This document shows positions 24,954-37,900 of a stretch of 64,000 nucleotides of DNA, in pieces; position 1 is the first letter of the stretch; each line of letters opens with the position of its first letter. The notes beneath the pieces are model-generated. The model did no database searches. It was given only the letters and a program-made list of their open reading frames with translations, and was not told where the DNA came from. Source of the DNA: Mercenaria mercenaria (Eukaryota > Mollusca > Bivalvia > Venerida > Veneridae). The DNA lies in the NCBI RefSeq assembly GCF_021730395.1, contig NC_069361.1, positions 73,045,001 through 73,109,000 on the forward strand, written 5' to 3'. The translations under genes were made by a program, and so were the position numbers.

Positions 24954-25262
24954 TACGGGTGTTGATTTCGCCTGATTCTATTTGCACGGAAGTCTAAAGT
25001 GACAGGCGAAATCAAATCATAAAATTTAAAGTATGAAATATTTTTTTAAAATCCTTTTTAGCTATCATTAAGAATATAATCCGTGTTTGTCTGTCAATTA
25101 AAAAAAAAAAAAAACAAAGAAAAACATTTAGTATGGTTTTGGAAAGAAAAACTTATAAATACGGGTGTTGATTTCGCCTTTTTTCGTGGAAAACTCGAGT
25201 GACAAACAAACTTATCTCATAAAATTTTAAGTATAGAATATTTTTTTTAATTTAACATTAAC
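24954..25262. repeat. Two ~205-bp direct repeats
   Basis: TACGGGTGTTGATTTCGCC occurs at about 24954 and 25159. Each is followed by CATAAAATTT, AAGTAT and a T run. Sequence between and after (to 25850) shows no gene. Confidence 0.6.
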
Positions 25263-25849
25263 CCTCATTTTTCTATAATATTTCCGTGCCGCCATTAATA
25301 TATCGTTTAAGTTTATACTAACATATATTCAACAATTAAGAGAATATTATAATCAACTTTAAAATTACATCGACTGTATTATATAGAAACCACTTGCTTC
25401 AGATAGTGTTTTAAAAGCCATAATGCTTTAAAAACAGTAGTTTTCATACAAGATACATATTTCATGCATGCTATGCTTAGAGAAAAAGATCAGAATAATC
25501 AAAATTCTTTCGAAGAACATTTCCTTAACACGGTTTTCACTCAAGCACAAAGCAATTGCAAAGCCAACAGTGACAGACATGCTTGATATCTCTATGTCCA
25601 AAGAGAGTGATACACAAAGCTCATATCAAATTGGTACATATATATAGTCCCAGGGTTATAAAGTTTTTAAGCAGGAGACCAGTCTAAAATATCAAGCATC
25701 TGATTGGATGGTTCCCAGTTCATTCTTGAAATTGGCCAATGACAAGACAGCATTCTGAGACTGGTCTCCAAATTCTTTTTCATAACCTCTTAGACTGGTT
25801 TATCACAGACAATCAATCTGAAGAATCCTGAGTCTATAATATTCCTGTG

Positions 25850-25984
25850 TCAGTCCATTGTAAATATTCTGGATGCTATATCATCTATAACCCAGTCAAT
25901 TCCTTCTAGAAGATTTTCACCAGTTACTGCACTGCATCCCTGTATTAACCAGTGATGGGTGGTTATTTCATCTAAATTCAAGCC
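25850..25984 (-). CDS. ARL2: ARL2 exon 5 (C-terminus)
   Basis: 135 nt from a TTTCAG acceptor to TGA. It encodes [39 protein letters not shown] and IFTMD, closely matching the ARL2 C-terminus. Confidence 0.97.
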   Translation of the reverse strand, partial: GLNLDEITTHHWLIQGCSAVTGENLLEGIDWVIDDIASRIFTMD

Positions 25985-28900
25985 CTGAAATTTGAAAAAG
26001 TAAACACTGATTAAAGATAAAACACCAGGCACATGATCTGTATCTTGCATTACAGATTTATTAGTTACCGTACATAGTTTGTTGGTGATAGATCCTAAGG
26101 ATAATGAAAACACATTGCAGCTTAGGAAATCCAATATAAGGTGAGTGTCAAAATGGATTTAAAGCTTGAATAGAAGGCAAATTTCCTGTTTTGTTACCAA
26201 CAAACATTGTCACAATTACATAATACCAACTATGTTTAACTTCCATATTTGTTGAAATCAAACACTGGCACCAGACCAGAATGAAAATGCCATTATATAT
26301 GTTATACCTTTAACAGGGAAGTTCTAAGTTTTTACTGTACTGATGACCAAAACATAAAGTACCCCCGAGTATCTCTGTGATAAGAAATACTAAGGCAATG
26401 TGACTGGTGCATGATAGAAGATAAATTACCACTTGTTCAGTATGCATTAATACCCATTTAATGCACTGTATGTTTTCGGTGAGAAATCAGCAACTGAAAA
26501 GAGCTAGTATATTTTCCATTTAACCCTTATCATGCTGGACACAACTGATTCTGCCTTTGCGACCAGTGTAGATCATGATCAGCCTGCACATACGTGCATT
26601 CTGATCATGATCTACTCTGTTCGCCATTCAGTCAGTATCTTTTTGGTAAGATCCGGTACCCCTTTTAACAGTTAATGGTACTGTGCAAACTGAAAGATGG
26701 ACAAGTTCATTATAGAAATTTAGTAGGGTAAGGGTTAAGACTATGGTTCTCCTAGTATCCTTAGGAGTAAGATATAACATGTACAATAACATTTTCTTTT
26801 TGGTGTTGTGCCAGTGAATCTGGACATATTAATCCATAAAAGATTATTTCATTCAATGTGACATCAAAATTCAATTATTTCATTCAATGTGACATCAAAA
26901 TTCAATTATTTCGTTCAGTGTGACATCAAACATCAGCTAGAAGATGCGTTTGCACAAAAGCACATGTCTCCTCCAAAGCAGTGTAGTACAATGCAACAGG
27001 CAAGAAGTGGACAGGAGCAAAAGTTAAAGTGACCCTGATGGTTGGCTTAGTGACTGCAATGCAAATGAGATCATTTACTAGGCATGTCTAATCATCCCAA
27101 GAAGTTTCAATGTTCTGGGCCAAGTGGTTCTCAAGTTATAGACTGGAAATGGTTTTCCATGTTCTTACCCCTGTGACCTTGACCTCTGACAGAATGGCCC
27201 CCAAGATCAACAGTATATATATATATATTATACCTCTGTACAAGATAAAACAATTTAAATAGGTTACCTTTCTTATTTCTTCAGCTGATAAAGCTCCTGG
27301 GAGATCCTGTTTGTTTGCGAACACAAGTAAGGTAGCACCTCCAAGTCTCTGAAACACAGAACACAAGTAAAGTGGGGCATGCCTCTGCACAAAAAATCTC
27401 ATGTAAAGTAGAACATGCCAGTCCCTGAAATACAGAACTCAGGTGAAGTGGAACATCCTAGTCTGTGAAAAAAAGAACACAAGTAAGGTGATATCTGCTA
27501 GTCTCTGAAATATAGAACAGTGCATCAGTAAGGTGGCACCTGCAAGTCTCTGAAATATAGAACATCAGTAAGGTGGCACATGCAATGCTCTGAAATATAG
27601 AACACAAGTAAGGTGGCAGATGCAAGTCTCTGAAATATAGAACACAAGTAAGGTGGCACCTGCAAGTCTCTGAAATATATAAAACAAGTAAGGTGGCACC
27701 TGCAAGTCTCTGAAATATAGAACAAAAGTAAGGTGGCACCTGCAAGTCTCTGAAATATAAAACACCAGTAAGGTTGGGCATGCTAGTCTCTGAAATATAG
27801 AACACAAGTCAGGTGGCACCTGCAAGTCTCTGAAATATAGAACACAAGTAAGGTGGCACCTGCAAGTCTCTGAAATATAAAACATCAGTAAGGTGGGGCA
27901 TCCTAGTCTCTGAAATATAAAACACCAGTTACGTTGCACCTGCAAGTCTCTGAAATATAGATCACCAGTAAGGTGGCACCTGCAAGTCTCTGAAATATAA
28001 AACATCAGTAAGGTGGGGCATCCTAGTCTCTGAAATATAAAACACCAGTTACGTAGCACCTGCAAGTCTCTGAAATATAGATAATCAGTAAGGTGGCACC
28101 TGCATGTCTCTGAAATATAGAACACCAGTATGGTAGCATCTGCTAGTCTCTGAAATATAGAACACCAGTAAGGTGGCACCTGCAAGTCACTTAAATGTAG
28201 GGCACCAGTAAGGTGGCATTTGCTGGTCTCTGAAATAAAGAACACCAGTAAATTGGAACATGCTAGTCTCTACAGTACAAAACACAAACAAGTGGCACAT
28301 TCTAGCCTCCAAAATTTGGAACCTAAGTAAAGTGGAACATGCTAGTCTAAGAAATACCGAACCAAAGTAAAAAGGCACCTGATACTAAGCCTCTGTAATA
28401 AAGAGCATTGAATCAATGTCTACAAAGTGCAAAGTACAGAGTATACTAGTCAAAAAAAAACTGGGCCAAGTTAGGTATTACCTGCTTGTTGCAGAAATAT
28501 AAAATGCAAGTAAAGTGAAAGGTGCTAGTCTAAGGGAAACAGAACACTAACAAGGTGGCACCATCTAGTCTCTGAAATATAGTACACCAGCAAGGGTGGT
28601 ACTTGCTAGTCATTAAAATATAAAACTCCAGTAGTTAAGGTGGCACCTGCTGGTCTCTGAAATATAAAACATTAGCCTACAAAGTGAAAAGAAATCATTT
28701 TTATCTCATACAAATCGGCCTTTTAAATAGCTAATTTTACACCAAGATTCACAAAAGGCCCCCAGGCTTCATTATTGCACAAGTTGTGTCAATAATGACC
28801 AGAAGGCACAACGCAGCTGTTTATTATTCCCAGATTAGTACATTCTACTATAAATTGGTGTAGTTATATACCTCTTCCACAAGTAGACCGTGAAGTTCCT

Positions 28901-31900
28901 GTTTACAATCCTGTAACCTCATCCTGTCTGCACTGTCCACGACCCAGATAAGACCGTCTGTACTCTCAAAGTAGTTCCTCCAGTATGACCTCAGTGACTT
29001 CTGACCTCCCACATCCCACACATTCAGTTTGAATCTGCAAAAGATCATTAAATCATCACCTGGAAATCTTAGAAATTTGTACATAGTTGGGGAAAAATCT
29101 GCTGTCTACCTCTATAGTTTTGGGTTACACTGTACTAAATTTCAGTCCCATATTTTCAATCTGAAATACAAGCAAATCTCTCTGCCAACATATTACCCCA
29201 TGACTAAGGTTCTAATAAAATTAAGTATTTTCCATTAAAAATAGCTGGTAAATATAAAAACTAAATGAGCCGCACCATGAGAAAACCAACATAGTGCGTC
29301 TGCGACCAGAATGGATCCAGACCAACCTGCACATCCGCAAAATTGCAAAAGGCTTTGAAAGCGAACAGCATGGATCCTGACCAGACTGCACGCATGCACA
29401 GACTGGTCTGGATCCATGCTGGTGGCAAAGCCACTATGTTGGTTTTCTCATGGCGCGGCTCCAATTATCTCTGACATACTCAAAGCAAACATATGGTAAG
29501 TAAATCTTATACTTACCCTCTATGCTCTAAGGTCTTGATATTGAATCCTAGTGTAGGTGATATTGTGTCAATATCTTCACCATTAAACTTCCTTAAGATA
29601 GTTGTTTTCCCTGCATTATCCAGGCCTCTGTATTGTTGTTAAAGTCAACAGATCTATTTTTTTTTCATATTAAAGTTACAAAATTCACTGAGTGAATTTA
29701 AATTACAGATCTACAAAACGTACCACTTGAGAACACAAAAGAAGAAATGGTAAAAAGGTTGTGAGCAAAACATATTACTGACATTTCTAACAAATTTTAG
29801 AATGGTGAACTGATTGGACAGGTGCTAAAATTCAGTGAAAGAGATAAGAAAGCAATCTGCTGTAATCAAAAAATGTCAAAGATGATTATAAGCATGCTAG
29901 GGTTCTCGCCAGGCTATTATCGCATGTCGGATATGACACACCTTCAGGCTTTGAGCTATATATTTTCTATTTTGAACTACACTAGAACGTGCCAAAAGAG
30001 TCATTTAAACCAAAACATTTCTGAGGGAGGCCCCTGTATGCCCTCCAGGAGGGAAAGTCCCTCCTTCAATTTCCCCTTTGCCGCTGTTGGTGTCTCAAAT
30101 TTTCCTTGCAACATGCCTTCCAAAATTTCTGGCTAGAACTCTGGATGCCCCATGCAGGCAACACGGAAGTATATAACATCTAGCCCTGTAAAATATGGTC
30201 AATCACTGACAATCAGACAACATTTGAGAAAAGGGAAATATTTATACTGGCACCAGAAGACATATCTTCTGGTTTTAACTGTTCATCTTTTTGCACATGA
30301 TTTACTTTGCCTTATTATGACTATAAATAGAAAATGATAACGAAAACGTTATTGGAAAAGTCGATTATAAATGTCTTTATTGGTAATTCAGTGTTTACTT
30401 CATGGTAATTAAATCAGGGTTTTCTTTATAGTCAATACGATTCAAAATTAGTACAACTATTTTGTCAGGGATAATGGTTTCACTACCCGATTTCCCTTTT
30501 CTCAATAATAACATAAACATGTTATTGTTACAAATACCGTGCGTGAGTAGTATCAGTTAATGTTTTTTGTTAATTAATATAGAATGTAGCATTAACTTAA
30601 TTTGTAAAGAAAACATAGAATTTGATACCCTAGGCTAGGTACAAATCATGAAAGATGTTTGATTGTTTATCATGTTAACCTTTAGCCTGATAAATTTCTA
30701 AAATGGAATGGTCCATCATTTAATTTGGGCAGTACCATTTACTATTCAAAGGGGTGTTCACTCAAAATTTACTGACTGAATAGCAAACAGTGCTGCACTG
30801 GTTGCAAAGGCAGAATCACTTGATGCCAGCAGGCTAAAGGCAATAATGCAGCTGTAATGCTGGACATAGTTGTAAGTCCAAAACAATTAAACTTGATCAC
30901 ATAAAATTTAGCCATATGATAATAGATTAATTTCTATATAAGAAACAAAAACTTTATTTTTGAACAGGAAAACAATTTTAATGATTAAAGGGAGATAAAT
31001 TTTAACTTAAAAAAAATGTAATATTTTGTTCTTAAATTTGAATAGGCCATTTCATCTCTATGACGAAAACCATAACATTTTTACGTATTTTCAATCACAA
31101 AATCAATCCTTTTGGTTGATTAAGTTAGAATCAATTTAATATATTTTGCAGAATTCAACAAACTTTTGGGATATTAAAATTTTAGAATAGATCAATAGAT
31201 TTTCTTCTTTATAATTTTTTCATGTAAACTCAAGTATGAAAAACAAGAGCGCCGCCAAGCGGGGCAATATACGCCCGAAGGGTTACATCACAGGATGGGA
31301 GCAAAATTTAAAGAACATGACTGTTGAAGCCCAAAGGACAGGAACAACAAAAAGAAGAAATTCCAAAAAAAAAAAATTCTAAGTCCACAAAAAAATTCTT
31401 ACCAGGTAAAGTTATGTCAAAATACATCTAAAAATTGGATGTACCATCCATGTTGTACCACAGAAGTGGTCTCGGTTTTTCCCTACAGCCAATAATAAAA
31501 AAGTTTCAAAATAAGCTATATATAGTAACAGAAAAGGGAAGTAATTTAAAAAAAAATTATTGTAAGAGAACAAAAAGTGATCTGCCAAATAAAAACAAGA
31601 GCACTGCAGTGCATAGCAATATATACATAGCAGAGTCATATATGACCTTTGACCCCTAAGTGTGACCTTGACCTTGAAGTTAGTCATCCAAAACAAGCAC
31701 TCTGCACGTCGTCTCAGTGTGGTGAACATTTGTGCCAAGTTTCTTTGAAATCCTTCAAGCAGTTCAAGAGTTACAGAGCGGACACAGCAAAGTCATATAT
31801 GACCTTAAACTCCTGTGACCTTGACTTTGAAGTTAGTCATCCGAAACAAGGGCTCTGCACGTCGTCTCAGTGTGGTGAACATTTGTGCCAAGTTTCTTTG

Positions 31901-34900
31901 AAATCCTTCAAGCAGTTCAAGAGTTACAGAGCGGACACGAAACACACTCATATAACCTTTGACCCCTAAGTCTTACCTTGACCTTGAAATGAGACATCCA
32001 AAACATGCGCTCTGCACGTCGTCTCAGTCAGAGTGTGGTGAACACTTGTGCCAATTTTCTTTGAAATCCTTCAAGCAGTTCAAGAGTTACAGAGCGGACA
32101 CGAAACATACTCATATGACCTTTGACCCCTGAGTGTGACCATGACCTTGAAATGAGACAACCAAAAGATGCACCATGCACATCGTCTCAGTGTGGTGAAC
32201 ATTTGTGTCAAGTTTCTTTGAAATCCTTCAAAGGGTTGAAGAGTTAAAGAGCGGACAAGAAATTGCTAACGGACGGATGGACAGACGGACACCGGGACCA
32301 TAACATAATACGTCCCTTTGGGCGTATAAAAATGGTACTCAAAAGGCAGTCATAGTGGAGGGTGTTATTATGGAAAACCTTATGAAATAAACACTATGAA
32401 GTAATGTAACATAATGTGTTCATAGCATTCATCCATTTACTGCTGCTGTATTCATGGTAATTGTAATACCTTTTTATAAAGGGCCACATGCTACTTGCCG
32501 ACAATGCAAGACAAAATGAAGTTTATATTGTTACCTTAATTGTTGAGAAATCAAACTGGAAAATAAACTTCAAAAAGATGATATTAGACCATTTGAGCTG
32601 CGCCACGAGAAAACCAACATAGTGAATTTGCGATCTGCTCGCACTCTGGTCTGGATCCATGCTGTTCGCTAACAGTTTCTCTAATCGCAATAGGCTTTGA
32701 ATGCGAACAGCATGGATCCTGACCAGACTGCATGGATGCGCAGGCTTGATCCATGCTGGTCGCAAATGCACTATGTAGGTTTTTTTAATGGTGCGGCTCA
32801 TTTATACAAGGCCTTAAGCATATTCACTACGTGGACAAGTTTAGTTTAAGCAATTCATACAAAATTTTATTAATACTTACTCAAGGGCAATAACCGTATT
32901 TTACTGGGTGAATCAGGTGCAATTTTCACATGGTTATAATCATATCTGTAATGTCTGATGCTGTAGGTCAAATAGTGGTTTAACAATTTAGAAAAAAAAA
33001 TGGCAGTAACTGTTACTGGGTAAAATCACAAAACCTCAAGTGTACAGCTTAACATGCTGGTTAAAATTTCAGTAAAGTTTCGTGTCTGTAGGTCATATAC
33101 TTATTAAGTATCATACCACACAATGCTGTGATGCACAGAAAAACAAGGCAAATCTATAAAAACTTCGGGCTGGGTGTAAGGGAGGATGGGTACAAGACTT
33201 TTAAGGGTGACTGTGTAAAAGGATAGCGAGCATACGTACAGTAGACTATAATATAAGCTTCAATGACTTGATAAATAATTTTTAATAAAATGACACACCT
33301 GAAGATACGATGCCTTTCAAAGACATGTCAGATGATTCACAGTACTTGTAAAACTTATTATGAAGATGCACTACACTTTCAACAAAGAAACAAGTAATCT
33401 TGTCCAGAAAGAGACTGCAGTTCTATTTATACTTTGTTAACTGCTACTATTATTATAGTTGAAATGGTCTCCACTTACTATTAGAATAACAAGATTCACT
33501 TCATGGATTTTTATGTGTGTGTGGGGGGGGGTGTATATTTTTTCATCTTGAGATTATACTATTAAAATGAATATGAAAATATCTAAAAGATATTACATTT
33601 GAAAAAAAAACCAGATTATTATTATTATTATTATACCAGATTTGTTGAGCGCCCTTTTCATATGAAATATACGTTCTAGGGCGCTTTACAATTAAACATG
33701 TGACATATCACAGATATGTAGGAAAATCACAAAACATGGCATATGCAATATGGACCACAGCGGAAGCCAACCCGCGGCCCTGACAAAAAACTTGTAGCAT
33801 CATAAACCAGCATCTTAGACCACTCAGCAGTCGCGGCAGATGACTATATAAGGAGGTGAGTATTTTTACTATAACCATTGATGATATCGTCTGTTTCCCG
33901 GCTCTGTTGGTAACTTTGACTGCCCAACACCAAGCTCGAATCTATTCTAGTATTCCTTGGAAAAGCAGTTTCTGTTGAAACGCTCGGAGTAAGTTGTCTT
34001 TACTTTTTATTGCATTGATAGTAAATGATAATTTTCAATTTAATCCAGTTCAATTTATTGACAAGCAGTGATAAATTCAAGTATTTTATTTTTTAACAAT
34101 AATTACAGAGATATTTTTTTTTCATTTTTCATTATACCATTTTTATAATTACAAGCAGTTATAAATTCAAACATTTTAGCAGAACATTCCAATTTGAAAA
34201 CCAATAGCAAAATATTTTTAAATGTATAATAAAATCGTTTCTCATACTAGCAACTGTACAGGCAATCAAATCCTGTAAGAACAACTTTAATTTAACTCAA
34301 TCTTTCCCATAGAAATGTACGTTGTCAACAATTTCTATGGACTTGAGCTTATTAAATCAAAGCTGTTTTCACAAGTAATTATTGCCTATTCACAGTGCTA
34401 CACTATGAGATACAGTTACTATATAATATATAGGTGGTACATTAGGTGTTAAAGTGGTACACAAAAGACCTGGTACATAATGGGGTAGGCCTAAAGTGCG
34501 AAAATAAGGTTATTTTCGCGAAAATAAGATTTTTTTACGAAAATAAGCCATATATTTTTTATTATATATCTAATTAAAATTTATTTTATATCATTATATA
34601 GAGATGATCATTTGACTCTTACAAAACAAAAATAAACGATTTTAGTCCAACAATTAGGAAATTATTAGCGATTTTAATTAACATGCGTCAAAATCGCTTG
34701 CGAAAATAACTTTTTATGTGCGAAAATAAGCTATATTTTATTTATTTATTATCTAAATGAACTTTAGTTTTTATCATTATAAAGATACGATCATTAGGCA
34801 CTTACAAAACAAAACTAAACGATTTTAGTCCACAATTAGGAAATTATTAGCGATTTTAATTAACATGCGTCAAAATTGATTGCGAAAATAACTTTTTATG

Positions 34901-37900
34901 TGCGAAAATAAGCTATATTTTATTTATTTATTATCTAAATGAACTTTAGTTTATATCATTATAAAGATACGATCATTAGACACTTACAAAACAAAACTAA
35001 ACGATTTTAGTCCAACAATTAGGAAATTATTAGCGATTTTAATTAACATGCGTCAAAATCGCTTGCGAAAATAACATTTTATGTGCGAAAATAAGCTATA
35101 TTTTATTTATTTATTATCTAAATGAACTTTAGTATATATCATTAAAAAGATACGATCATTAGACACTTATAAAGCAAAATTAAGTGATTTTAGTCCAATA
35201 ATTAGGAAATAATAAGCGATTTTTAATTATAATGCGTCAAAATCGCTTGCGAAAATAACTTTTTATCAGCGAAAATAAGTTATATTTTAGTTATTTTTTA
35301 TCTAATTCAACTTTAATTTATATCAGTATATAGAGTGAATTATGAAGCGAAAATTAATGAATTAGTGAAATTTATTAACATACCTCAAATCGTAACGAAA
35401 TAGCTTTTTATTTGCGAAAATAAGTTACTGAAATTTGTAGACTAGTTTATAAGAATAGAGATCGATTATCGTTTCATTCATTTACGATAATGACTTGTTT
35501 AAATTGCGAAAATAAGGCAACAGCAGCTGTTTTTTATTTGTGACATCATTTTGTTCAGTTTCGAGACAGGATATCCGAGTAATAGTGGTAGGTCACTGGT
35601 GGGTTTCAAAACAACACATAATGAATTCTAATTATTATTATTTTCACATGAGCATAAATATATACGAGTATAAATACCAGTAAAATTACAAAATTTTCTG
35701 TGTATTCAGTTACAAGCTCAAAATATAAGTTAACAAATATTCAAAGAATGTAAAGACATGTCGAGAAAGTTGTTGCTATTTGAGATACTATTCAATTACA
35801 AATCAATACAACATACATTAAAATAAATACACAAGACATAGCATATATGATAGTAAATAAATATCTAATCAGATATAAATATTGATGACATGGTATATTT
35901 ACAAGCATATATTCCAAAAAAATAGCATGAAACACAGAAACATTTATGAATCAATACATCATTCATTGAGTTAAATACACATCAAAATATCACATCACAT
36001 ATATCATCCATGTACAATCATTACAGCATAAGAGTAATAGTACCTAATACATATCAAAGTATTACATCTTATCATCTATGACTGTATAATACAATACTCT
36101 ACTAAATCATGAATATCTACATACATGCAGGAACATTATGATCATTACATCATTCATTGAATAAATACATATCAAAATATCACATCGCATATATCATTAA
36201 GAGTAAAAAAATGAATATTTACATACATATTCATAATGAAATCATGAAATAAACGGAAACAATCAAACATACAACTGTTGGCGTTAAGATGCCAGGATTC
36301 CTTTGATTTGTAATACAATACTCTATCAAATCATGAATATTTACATACACATTCATAATTAAATCATGAAATAACAGGAACAATCAAACATACAACTGTT
36401 TTCTTTAAAATGCCAGGATTTCACATAACAAAATATTACATATATCATCTATGATTTTGTAATACAATACTCTATTAAATCATGAATATTTACATACACA
36501 TTCATAAGCATTTCACAAACAGGTCTGTATTTATAGCATATGTCGGCGCGAATCACGCTAGAGACAGTGCAACACTGTTCTGTTACCGACATACACTATT
36601 GAATTAGTTTCAAAACATACAACTATTTTCGTTTAGAAGCCAAGCATTTCACAAACAGTTCACTCCTACTAAAATGTGTTTTATAGCATATGTCGGCGCG
36701 AATCACGCTAGAGACAGTGCAACACTGTTCTGTACCGACATACACTATTGAATTAGTTTCCTTTTAGCAGATGGTGTTTGGCTTCTTTCAGCGCGTTTCC
36801 GTTTTATTTGATTTGGGTTTTCCCCCACTGAAGGTGTTTTCAGCACTGTTCTCAATCCATCAGTTGAAACAACAGTGTTTTGATTACATCTCCTTTATCA
36901 GATTTGAATTTATTTCCCGTTTTTCACGTTGTTCCTTTGTGAAACTGACCAACGATCAATGTCTATGAAATGGTGGCGCAAAGTTATTGTCAATTTAAAG
37001 TTACCAGCCCCCCGTATTGCTCGACACCTCTCAATCTGTTCCCCTAAAACAATATCATAAAATGTTCTAATGAAGTCTGGCAGATTTTTAAGTTTCCACT
37101 GAGTTGCGCTTTTCAGCACGTGATTGGCACTTTCGCTGTTGTTATAGGTCCAGTTGGTAGGGATTTTTCCTTGTTGCGCTGGTTTAATTACGTGTACTTG
37201 TAGAAGAGGTAACAGTTTTGACTCCCAGTAGACTTTAAATGTTTTTTCGCCTTCTCTTACCCGCCGGTCCTTTTCATCAATTTTTTCCCCTAAACAGTTA
37301 ACTTTGTGGTTGAAAGTATCTGTGTCTTTCGCCTCGACTATTCCATTTGCACCGAATATATCATCCATTATCTCTTGTCTGTCTTTAATATGAAATCCCA
37401 CTTGATCCTCCATATATCTATTCGCGTTTTGTTTTAAATGCCGCGTACAGAGAACATGCGTACACCGGGGAAAGCAGCGCCGAATGGCATTTTTGAAGGA
37501 CAGTTCCTCGTCGCTTCCTATAGTCAACATTGAAATTTCATGGTCTGTTAAATTATCGGCAATTTGATGCATGAAGTGGGAGTAAGTTTTAGTTGTTGAA
37601 CTTGTGTGGATGAAAGTTGGCCCAAAGCATATCGGATGCGTTTCAATTTCAGATTTTCGTTTCAAAACAGACTGGTCTTTATAAACAGTCGGTGTTACAT
37701 GAAAGTCCCCTAAGTTGTAGGTTTTATCTATACCCAGCACACTTCCCCCTTCTTTACAACAGAATCGTTTAATGTCCTTAATTTGCTGTTCTGTGTATAA
37801 TGTTATGACTGGATACTGTAATCCGCTAATATGCGAAACACTTTTGACAAAGTCGTGAGTCTTAGTCATTTCCTCTACACTGATTATATGATCGGCGACA

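Noticed and set aside
27565-28245. 226-codon open frame on the minus strand in ARL2 intron 3
   Set aside because: It arises because the 40-bp junction unit lacks stops in all three frames. The product is a translated satellite.
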